Shown here piece by piece: positions 1-5,869 of a DNA stretch of 8,290 nt. Source of the DNA: Oscillospiraceae bacterium (lineage in GTDB: Bacteria > Bacillota > Clostridia > Oscillospirales > JAKOTC01); NCBI GenBank assembly GCA_035353335.1, contig DAOPZJ010000079.1:1-8290 (forward strand). Reading direction: 5' to 3'. Below the pieces are notes generated by a model. It made no database searches, was not told the origin of the DNA, and was given only the letters and a program-made list of their open reading frames with translations. The position numbers were made by a program, and so were the translations under genes. Numbering within the stretch: the first letter of the stretch is position 1; every line of letters starts with the position of its first letter.

Positions 1-2
1 AC

Positions 3-617
3 GAACTGCCGCTTTCGAAATACGGTGCCAACAACCGCACGTTTTATCAGGTTAAGGGATATGTGGCGGTTGAACCGGGCGAAGACCGCTATGTAGTGCT
101 TTTGGAAAAAGTGATCGCATTGCGCGCGGCGGTTTCGGTGCTGATCTTGGCCGTTTTGGTCGTCGGAGTCGCACTGCTGGCAGGCGGTTTACGCAATCCG
201 AACGCTCCGGCGAATACTTCAGCCGCATCGGCTGTCACACCGGAGTTGGAGTCGGGCGCCGTGGATTGGCAGGGCATTAAAGTTTCCGAACCCGACAATG
301 CGCCCGCCGACGGCATTCGCATTCCGGGATACAAGAGTATTACCATTGAGGCGGACAAGACCGAGGTTTCGGTGAACTTGCAAAACCCCGAGCAAAACAA
401 CTGTTATTTTGTGATCCGGCTGGTGTTGCTCGACACGGGGGAGACGCTCTATGAGTCCAAGATGATCGAGCCGGGCAAGGGCCTTTACACCATCACGCTC
501 ACACGGGCGCTCAAAGCCGGAACCTATCCGGCGAAGCTGCAGTATGAGCCCTATGACAAAACGACCCTGACCCGGCTGAACGGCGCGGACATCAATCTGG
601 AGCTCATCGCCGAATAA
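3..617 (+). CDS. Single-pass membrane protein with exported C-terminal domain, 5'-partial
   Basis: The reading frame is open from the left edge (codons start at base 3), so the true start lies outside the window. The internal GTG at 63 has no ribosome binding site and is not taken as the start. About 204 residues are visible. An N-terminal, presumably cytoplasmic stretch of about 40 residues ends in a basic ALRAA and is followed by a hydrophobic helix (VSVLILAVLVVGVALLAGG, about residues 44-62). A Pro/Ala/Ser/Thr-rich linker comes next, then a domain of about 110 residues predicted to be beta-rich. That domain contains an IPGY motif, a single Cys (NNCYF), an IEPGKG turn, an ALKAGTYP segment and NGADINLELI at the end. 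The pattern fits a type II membrane protein displaying a small beta-sandwich outside the cell. I have seen similar domains in Clostridia surface operons but cannot give a family name. It lies 175 bp before two secreted proteins on the same strand and may be a membrane partner for them. Function unknown. Confidence 0.75.
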   Translation, partial: ELPLSKYGANNRTFYQVKGYVAVEPGEDRYVVLLEKVIALRAAVSVLILAVLVVGVALLAGGLRNPNAPANTSAASAVTPELESGAVDWQGIKVSEPDNAPADGIRIPGYKSITIEADKTEVSVNLQNPEQNNCYFVIRLVLLDTGETLYESKMIEPGKGLYTITLTRALKAGTYPAKLQYEPYDKTTLTRLNGADINLELIAE

Positions 618-792
618 AAACCCGTCATCCGCAAAAAAAGAGGTGATTGAAAGGAAACACGCGGCGGCGCCGCCCCCTCCGCTTCGGGCGGCGTTTCTCC
701 GAAACATATCATCCACCGCGCCGGAAAGGAATCCGGCACCGCCGGCAGCGGGATCCGCAGCCGGAAAAACAATCAGAAAAGAGGAAAATGTA
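618..792 (+). other. GC-rich intergenic leader with three hairpins
   Basis: This 175-bp gap before the first secreted protein carries three inverted repeats. One has 8-bp arms at 668-675 and 686-693 (CGCCGCCC / GGGCGGCG). A second has 6-bp arms at 720-725 and 732-737. The third has arms at 742-751 and 755-764, pairing 5 bp and 4 bp around an A-A mismatch. None is followed by a real T run, so these are more likely RNA processing, stability or attenuation structures than full terminators. I see no convincing -35/-10 pair here, so the downstream genes probably share a promoter left of the window. A weak internal promoter cannot be excluded. Confidence 0.5.
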
Positions 793-869
793 ATGAAAAA
801 GTTTCTCGCAATCCTGACGGCAGCCCTGATGGTGCTCGTCCTGCTTCCGGCGTCCGTCTTCGCGGCGAC
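778..869 (+). repeat. Export cassette repeat, copy 1 (RBS plus signal peptide)
   Basis: These 92 bp match 2208-2299 with four mismatches by eye. The repeat starts just before the GAGGAAAATGTAATG translation start region and ends at the signal-peptide cleavage site. The sequence on either side, including the mature proteins, is not alignable at this level. It therefore marks a duplicated or converted expression and export module shared by the two secreted proteins. Confidence 0.9.
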
Positions 870-2187
870 CACGGTGAGCAGCGCAGCGGAACTGACGAGT
901 GCGCTTACAACGGGCGGTGAAATTATACTTGGCGCTAATATTTCCGCCGGTGAAAAAGCGAACGGCAACTTTTTTACAGTTGCGTCCGGTAAAACCGTTA
1001 CGTTGGACTTGAATGGGTTTACAATCAGCGGAACGCGCACGGGTCTCGGCAACACGGCAATCATTGAGAATACCGGAACCTTAACAATCAAGGACAGCAG
1101 TCCTGCAGGCACCGGAAAAATTACCATCACCGCGACGCAAAACGACAGTTGGAATTCCTATACTGCCTGTGTCAGCAATATGTGGGGTACGTTTACCCTC
1201 GAATCCGGAACCTTGCAAAACCTCGGCGGAACAGATATGGCTTATGCGGTAGACAACCTCAGCAATACTTCTACCACCGTAGTAACCCATTTTGCTATGA
1301 CCGGAGGAACGCTGCGCAGTGAAAACTATATCGGGCTTCGCTTGTTTGCCAATTCGACAGGGTCCGATGTCTGCACGGCAACCATCAGCGGCGGTACAAT
1401 ATACGGATATAAGCGCGGCATCTGGATCCAGCAGCCTTTTCAAGGCAACGGCGAAGCGGTGCTGACGATTACCGGCGGAACAATCGAAGCGACAACACAA
1501 TCTGCTATCATGGCGGATTTAGACGGTACCGACGGAGTTGATATCATTATCTCCGGAGGAACCCTGAAGAACCATTCCGACAACTATGCGACCATTTTGT
1601 TATCACTGGCTTGGGATAGGCCTGCTGGTGGCGGAAATGTCCAAATCAGCGGCGGACAATTCATAAATTCAGGTTTGGGCGGAAATCTTGAAGATGATAC
1701 GACGACGGGTACAGTGATTCAGGTCTCGAAAGGACAATTTAACACTACTATTCCCGAAGAATTTATCGCCGCGGGTGCAAATGCGGGTGACATTGTTATC
1801 GGTGGAGGTACAGAAGTGACCTCGGGCGTCGATGACACCTACACCATCATCATTCCGGCGAAAGTCGACTTCGGCACGCTCGCCAGAGGCACGGGACTGA
1901 AAGAAGAGTCCTTCACCGTCAGCGCTGAAAACGTTGTCATCGGCCCAACCGCCAAAATCGACGTCAAAGTTACCAGTTCTTTCACGATGTTAAACGGAAC
2001 AACTCCGCTGGCTTATAAGCTTTATAAATCAGGTTCGGTTCAAGTGGCATCCACAGAAACTTTTGCCTCCTTCGCCGCGGGCACGCTCGCCCAAAGCGAG
2101 GCGGGCAAGGTGACCGTCGATACCGCGAATATCCTTTATTCGGGCGATTACAGCGGCATCATGACGTTCGCGATCACACTGGGTTAA
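793..2187 (+). CDS. Secreted beta-helix-like surface protein with C-terminal beta-sandwich module
   Basis: The ATG at 793 is chosen because GAGG lies 8 nt upstream and a classic signal peptide follows. The frame is open further upstream to a GTG at 643, but that would put a low-complexity leader before the signal peptide. The 464-aa protein has a lysine-lysine N-terminus, a hydrophobic core and likely cleavage at SVFA-AT (residues 24/25). Residues 30-345 carry recurring strand-turn units ending in GGT or similar: AMTGGTLRS (168), TISGGTIYG (197), TITGGTIEA (225), IISGGTLKN (252) and QISGGQFIN (284). These are typical of a right-handed parallel beta-helix or a related solenoid. Residues 349-464 form a separate module opening with TYTIIIPAKVDFGTL and closing with SGDYSGIMTFAITLG. 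The downstream protein has the same module. There is no LPXTG motif or membrane anchor, so it is either released or held by a partner. No catalytic motif is recognised; binding or adhesion is inferred only from architecture. Confidence 0.85.
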   Translation: MKKFLAILTAALMVLVLLPASVFAATTVSSAAELTSALTTGGEIILGANISAGEKANGNFFTVASGKTVTLDLNGFTISGTRTGLGNTAIIENTGTLTIKDSSPAGTGKITITATQNDSWNSYTACVSNMWGTFTLESGTLQNLGGTDMAYAVDNLSNTSTTVVTHFAMTGGTLRSENYIGLRLFANSTGSDVCTATISGGTIYGYKRGIWIQQPFQGNGEAVLTITGGTIEATTQSAIMADLDGTDGVDIIISGGTLKNHSDNYATILLSLAWDRPAGGGNVQISGGQFINSGLGGNLEDDTTTGTVIQVSKGQFNTTIPEEFIAAGANAGDIVIGGGTEVTSGVDDTYTIIIPAKVDFGTLARGTGLKEESFTVSAENVVIGPTAKIDVKVTSSFTMLNGTTPLAYKLYKSGSVQVASTETFASFAAGTLAQSEAGKVTVDTANILYSGDYSGIMTFAITLG

Positions 2188-2207
2188 AGATCTTGAATAT
2201 TAAAAGG

Positions 2208-2299
2208 AAAGAGGAAAATGTAATGAAAAAGTTTCTCGCGATTATGACGGCAGCACTGATGGTGCTCGTCCTGCTTCCGGCGTCCGTCTTCGCGGCGAC
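2208..2299 (+). repeat. Export cassette repeat, copy 2 (RBS plus signal peptide)
   Basis: This is the second copy of the 92-bp element found at 778-869. It covers the ribosome binding site, the start codon and the whole signal peptide. The four differences fall in the early signal-peptide codons: one changes Leu8 to Met and the others are silent. Similarity stops abruptly after the cleavage site. Confidence 0.9.
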
Positions 2300-3344
2300 G
2301 GTTGTCAATGTGAATGGCTCTTACACCTCAGTTGCTTCCAACACAATTTATCGAGGCAACAACGGTACGGATACTTTAAAAGATCAAGTAACCGTCTCAC
2401 TAACAGGAGATTTGGTGCTCGATGGCTCGACCTTCGAAAACGGCGCCGAACTTTACGTCAATGCGGCAGGGCATAACGTTACCATAAAAAACTGCACTTT
2501 CACGGACACCTCGGGAACATACGAATATGCCTGCAGCATCTATAACGCCGCTGCCGTCGTCCTTGAAAACAACACCGTCAACGGAAGCTGGCGCGGGTTC
2601 AACGTGGTTGCCCAAACCGTACCCACCACTTTGAACGCCATCGGTAATAACATCACGCTCACACCGCTTACCGGAACCCTTATTGAGAAGAACGTGGGCA
2701 TTCAGCTCGGCGGCCCCGGCTGGACAGCCGCAGGCATTACCATCAGCGGCAATACTTTTGCGAAAGCGAACATGGCGATCCGTCTGCATTATGGTTTTGC
2801 TTTTGCGTCAGGCCATGCAAATGACGTTATCGTTCTCGGAAAAAATACAGTGAACGAGTGCGCCAGCTTTGTCGGTTATGATATTGGAGATGGTTCTCCG
2901 ACTGAGCCCGATACCCACAGAGACGAGCTTGGGGCTATCGTTGCAAATATCAATACGATTGCAACTTTGGGAAGCGCGGACACCGAAGTCACCGCCAACG
3001 CCGGCATCACCTATACGGTCATCATCCCGGCGAGCGTCGATTTCGGAACCATTTATAAATCCATGCCCGAACAGAGCAAAGCGTTCCCGATCACTGTTCA
3101 GGACGCGCTGCTTGAAGAAGGTAAAAAAATCACGGTTGTCAATGCCACCGCCACTATGGCAATGAAGGACAACAACGGCGCGGGCAGCAACTCCCTGGCG
3201 TTTGCGCTGAGCCAAAACACATTCGATTTTACGGCTGACGGCACTGCGAACGCAACTGTGAGCTGCACGCCCGCCGATCTGCAAAAAGCAGGTTCCTATA
3301 AGGGCACAATGACCTTCTCGGTCTCTTACCTGCCCGCTGCCTGA
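2223..3344 (+). CDS. Secreted right-handed beta-helix surface protein with C-terminal beta-sandwich module
   Basis: The ATG at 2223 is chosen from its GAGGA ribosome binding site and from near-identity with the start of the upstream gene; the longer TTG start at 2193 lies upstream of that site. The 373-aa product has the same signal peptide as its neighbour (Met8 instead of Leu8). Residues 30-255 show parallel beta-helix rungs of the N-T/N-C type: NVTIKNCTF (85), AVVLENNTV (111), LNAIGNNIT (137), ITISGNTF (172) and VIVLGKNTV (202). These resemble NosD- or pectate-lyase-like folds and differ from the SGGT rungs of the first protein. Residues 263-373 are the shared module: TYTVIIPASVDFGTI at the start and AGSYKGTMTFSVSY near the end. 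The 35-bp gap after the preceding gene indicates co-transcription. No sortase motif, membrane anchor or catalytic signature is seen. It is probably a surface-exposed binding protein; the substrate is unknown. Confidence 0.85.
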   Translation: MKKFLAIMTAALMVLVLLPASVFAATVVNVNGSYTSVASNTIYRGNNGTDTLKDQVTVSLTGDLVLDGSTFENGAELYVNAAGHNVTIKNCTFTDTSGTYEYACSIYNAAAVVLENNTVNGSWRGFNVVAQTVPTTLNAIGNNITLTPLTGTLIEKNVGIQLGGPGWTAAGITISGNTFAKANMAIRLHYGFAFASGHANDVIVLGKNTVNECASFVGYDIGDGSPTEPDTHRDELGAIVANINTIATLGSADTEVTANAGITYTVIIPASVDFGTIYKSMPEQSKAFPITVQDALLEEGKKITVVNATATMAMKDNNGAGSNSLAFALSQNTFDFTADGTANATVSCTPADLQKAGSYKGTMTFSVSYLPAA

Positions 3345-3345
3345 T

Positions 3346-3502
3346 CGATCTTCCGCCTCACCGGGAGATCGGATCGCGTTTGCCGAAAGCCGGCTTAAGC
3401 CCCGTGAGGGCCGTCTGCGGCAGCCGCGGCTTTACGCCGGCTCTCGGCGAACCGAAAGAATACAAAAAAACCCGGAAAACCGGTGAATTGACGGTTTTTC
3501 GG
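3346..3502 (+). other. Three consecutive hairpins between secreted and anchor genes
   Basis: Just after the stop codon at 3342-3344 is a 10-bp stem with one G-U pair (3346-3355 with 3362-3371). Next is a large inverted repeat, GCCGAAAGCCGGC at 3382-3394 pairing with 3436-3448 with one mismatch; its arms extend imperfectly a few bases further. A third, weaker stem (AAAACCG 3476-3482 with 3492-3498, loop of 9) runs into a short T run. Only the last has any terminator character. The cluster could protect the upstream mRNA 3' end or reduce read-through into the GTG-started anchor gene. That role is inferred. Confidence 0.6.
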
Positions 3503-3519
3503 CTGAAAGGGGGAATCGG

Positions 3520-4299
3520 GTGAAAAAGCGTTTGTCGGTCCTGCTCTTTTCACTTGTTTTGCTCTCATCCCTTGCGATTCCCGCCTTCGCGGCGGAAAAT
3601 GCCGCGCCCGGCACAGTGATTCAGGCAAAGGCGCCGTCTGTCTATGTGATCTCGGCTCCCGTGGGAGCGACGGTCACCGCGCCGCAGAACCAATGCGGGC
3701 TGGGCTGCTTTCAGATCTGCGACCTTTTTCTGGAGGAAGGCGAGTGGCTCTCGGCGGCTCTGATCCCGGGCCCGCTGACCCATGACCCGAGCGGACATAC
3801 GATGCCCTATCAGGTGCAGTGCAGCCTCCCGCCGGTCATCGGCATGAGCAATATCGGAGAGGCCTGTCAGGCAACCGCAATCGTCGACGCAAACGCGCTT
3901 GCCGACGCTTATCGCGGAACCTACCGGGCGGTTTTGACGTTCCGCGTCGTCTCCCATCCGGACGGTAAAATCGTCTGGCAGGGCACCTCGGTTCTGACGC
4001 TCGAGGTCCCTTACGGGGCCGAATGGGACGAACCCGAATCGACCGCGGCAGAGGCCTCGTCCGCGCCGCAGCCGGTCTCGCCGGGACCTTCTGTCCCGCC
4101 GGTGCCCTCGACCCCGTCAAAACCGAAGACGTCTTCCAAAACAACCCCGCCGCCGACGTCTTCTCAGGGTGAGCCCGGAAAGCCGCCCTATATGGGAGCC
4201 GCCGTCCGGTACGCGGGGCCGGCCGCGGCAGTGGCGCTGCTGATGACCGCCCTGATCGCGATCACGGCGGGAACGCGCAGAAAAAACAAGAATCGATAA
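3520..4299 (+). CDS. Secreted ectodomain protein with Pro/Ser/Thr linker and C-terminal membrane anchor
   Basis: The start is GTG at 3520, 6-7 nt after an AAAGGGGG ribosome binding site and directly followed by a good signal peptide (MKKRLSVLLF..., cleavage at AFA-AE, residues 24/25). The 259-aa product has an ectodomain at about residues 30-165 with five cysteines (59, 63, 67, 101, 116). It opens with a VYVISAPVGATVTAP segment and contains YRGTYRAVLTFRV, a distant echo of the G.Y.G.MTF ending of the two secreted neighbours. Residues 168-226 are a Pro/Ser/Thr-rich, probably extended wall-spanning linker. A membrane helix (about 232-250) and a basic tail (RRKNKNR) finish the protein. No LPXTG-like motif precedes the helix, so anchoring appears to be by membrane insertion rather than sortase. 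The layout resembles that of WxL-interacting proteins, but I see no DUF916-type or WxL sequence. It is probably the membrane-bound holder or terminal partner of the operon's secreted proteins. It is the last gene before a terminator. Confidence 0.8.
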   Translation: MKKRLSVLLFSLVLLSSLAIPAFAAENAAPGTVIQAKAPSVYVISAPVGATVTAPQNQCGLGCFQICDLFLEEGEWLSAALIPGPLTHDPSGHTMPYQVQCSLPPVIGMSNIGEACQATAIVDANALADAYRGTYRAVLTFRVVSHPDGKIVWQGTSVLTLEVPYGAEWDEPESTAAEASSAPQPVSPGPSVPPVPSTPSKPKTSSKTTPPPTSSQGEPGKPPYMGAAVRYAGPAAAVALLMTALIAITAGTRRKNKNR

Positions 4300-4318
4300 C
4301 CCATCCGGATAAAGCATA

Positions 4319-4358
4319 ACGGCGCCGCTGCGAAAAACAGCGGCGCTGTCGGCTTTTT
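4319..4358 (+). terminator. Intrinsic terminator of the surface operon
   Basis: GCGCCGCTG (4322-4330) pairs perfectly with CAGCGGCGC (4338-4346) around a 7-nt A-rich loop. The stem extends by three more pairs, one of them G-U. A T5 run follows at 4354-4358. It lies 20 bp after the stop codon of the anchor gene and separates that unit from the fucosidase promoter. Confidence 0.88.
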
Positions 4359-4394
4359 ATTCATCGCTTTTTTCAGCTTTCACAAGCCGTTCGA

Positions 4395-4423
4395 TTGACT
4401 TCCGAACCGGCGCGGCGTATAAT
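4395..4423 (+). promoter_or_regulatory. Sigma-A promoter of the fucosidase pair
   Basis: TTGACT (4395-4400) and a perfect TATAAT (4418-4423) are separated by 17 bp. Transcription would begin near 4430, giving a leader of about 42 nt before the first fucosidase, whose GGAGG site is at 4462-4466. I see no clear catabolite-responsive element or operator palindrome beside it. Confidence 0.85.
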
Positions 4424-4471
4424 CGAAAAAGATTTTTGGGATGAACCGGAAAACATGATTCGGAGGGTCTT

Positions 4472-5815
4472 ATGGGCACGGAATGGTTTGAGAGCGCGAA
4501 ACTCGGAATTTTCATCCACTGGGGGATCTATGCGGTCGAAGGGACGTCGGAGTCCTGGGCATTCGCCTCCGGCGGGATGAGTTACAACGATTATATGAAG
4601 CAAAAAAACGGGTTCACCGCGAAAAACTATGACCCGAAGGCATGGGCGGAACTGTTTCGAAAGGCGGGCGCGAAATATGCCGTTCTGACCTCCAAACACC
4701 ATGACGGCGTCGCGCTGTTCGACACGAAATACAGCGAACTGAACGTCGTGAAAAGCACGCCCGCGAAAAGAGATCTGATCGGGCCTTACTGCGATGCCAT
4801 GCGCGAGGCCGGACTGAAAGTCGGTCTTTATTTCACACATACCGACTGGTCGTCGGACGAGCATCTCTCGGTCATCTGCGATATGACGCCTGACGAGGTC
4901 CGGGCCGCGAGAGCAAAAGAGTTTTGCTTTACGGAACGGTGGAGAAACGTGCTGGCCCGTCCCGCTGAGGAGATTGACCAATCGCCGGAGCGCAGGCAAT
5001 CCTGGGACAAATTCATGAAATTTTACTTCAGCCAGCTGAACGAAGTGGTCAATAATTACGGGCCGCTCGATGTGTTCTGGGGCGACGGCATGTTCGAAGT
5101 CAAGGGGTATGACTGGAACAAAGATAAAATCAGAGAGCTGATCAAGAAGGCAAACCCGGACACCATCATCTCCCGCCTGCCGGGATTCGACGATATCGCA
5201 ACGCCCGAAGTGCGCGCCGTGTGCAGCCGCCCGGGCAAAGGCCCGTGGGAATACTGCACGCCGATCAACGGAAGCTGGGGCAACCGCCCAAGCGACACCA
5301 ATTACAAATCTTATATTCAGGTCATCCGGCTCTTCTGCGACGTGATCGCGCTCGGGGGCAATCTGCTGCTCGACGTCGGCCCGCTCGAGGACGGCTCCAT
5401 CGACAAGCGGCAGGAAGATGTGCTTCTCAAACTCGGGAAGTTTATCAAGACCAATGAGGAAGCCGTCTATGAGACCCGGCAGGGGCTGGACTGGCGTTTT
5501 TATAATCAGGGAAGCGTTTTGAGCCGGGACGGGAAGACCCTGTACTTATTCGTCCACGATATCCCGCGCGACGGCATCATGCTCAAAGGCGTCGACACGC
5601 CCTATCGACAGGCGACGGTCCTTTCGACCGGGCAGAAGCTCGAAATCCAGAAGTTTTTCAACGGCAATTACGGCTGTTACTGGCTGCATCTAAAGCCGCA
5701 TATGGTCGATCCCGAGATGCCGGTCGTCGTGAAATTTGAATTTGAGGAACCGGTGAAGGCGGTCGACAAATGGGGCATTTTATGGGAAAATCAAGTACCG
5801 GCTGCGCCGAAATGA
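4472..5815 (+). CDS. GH29 alpha-L-fucosidase, first of tandem pair
   Basis: This 447-aa enzyme is predicted to hydrolyse terminal alpha-L-fucose with retention of configuration. GH29 signatures appear in order: KLGIFIHWGIY (10-20, with the HWG His16), GAKYAVLTSKHHDGVALF (66-83, with His76-His77), KVGLYFTHTDW (116-126), VFWGDG (201-206, nucleophile predicted as Asp205), GPWEYCTPINGSWG (257-270) and GGNLLLDVGPLEDGSID (295-311). By alignment to the Thermotoga maritima enzyme (Asp224, Glu266), Glu260 in the WE pair is the likely acid/base. A C-terminal beta-rich domain follows from about residue 340. The length is at the short end of the family. There is no signal peptide, so the enzyme is probably cytoplasmic, acting on imported fucosylated oligosaccharides or glycoconjugate fragments. 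No transporter or fucose catabolism gene is present in the window. The start is supported by GGAGG 5 nt upstream. The exact linkage specificity cannot be read from sequence. Confidence 0.93.
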   Translation: MGTEWFESAKLGIFIHWGIYAVEGTSESWAFASGGMSYNDYMKQKNGFTAKNYDPKAWAELFRKAGAKYAVLTSKHHDGVALFDTKYSELNVVKSTPAKRDLIGPYCDAMREAGLKVGLYFTHTDWSSDEHLSVICDMTPDEVRAARAKEFCFTERWRNVLARPAEEIDQSPERRQSWDKFMKFYFSQLNEVVNNYGPLDVFWGDGMFEVKGYDWNKDKIRELIKKANPDTIISRLPGFDDIATPEVRAVCSRPGKGPWEYCTPINGSWGNRPSDTNYKSYIQVIRLFCDVIALGGNLLLDVGPLEDGSIDKRQEDVLLKLGKFIKTNEEAVYETRQGLDWRFYNQGSVLSRDGKTLYLFVHDIPRDGIMLKGVDTPYRQATVLSTGQKLEIQKFFNGNYGCYWLHLKPHMVDPEMPVVVKFEFEEPVKAVDKWGILWENQVPAAPK

Positions 5816-5820
5816 AGGTT

Positions 5821-5835
5821 CTCGCCGTTGGCGAG
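5821..5835 (+). other. Short intercistronic hairpin between fucosidases
   Basis: CTCGCC and GGCGAG form a perfect 6-bp stem with a GTT loop inside the 54-bp gap between the two fucosidase genes. No T run follows, so it is not a terminator. It may stabilise the 3' end of the upstream coding segment or adjust relative expression of the two enzymes. Confidence 0.45.
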
Positions 5836-5869
5836 GAGTGATAACGACACCGTTTAGGGAGGGTTTTTG

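Noticed and set aside
643..792. N-terminal extension of the first secreted protein from GTG 643
   Set aside because: It would place 50 low-complexity residues before a perfect signal peptide. The ribosome binding site and ATG at 793 are duplicated exactly at the next gene.
219..1130. Long minus-strand open frame
   Set aside because: It lies antisense across two supported genes and a hairpin-rich gap, has no ribosome binding site, and its composition is that of a shadow frame.
3520..4299. Sortase substrate
   Set aside because: No LPXTG-type pentapeptide precedes the membrane helix; the nearest residues are GEPGKPPYMG.
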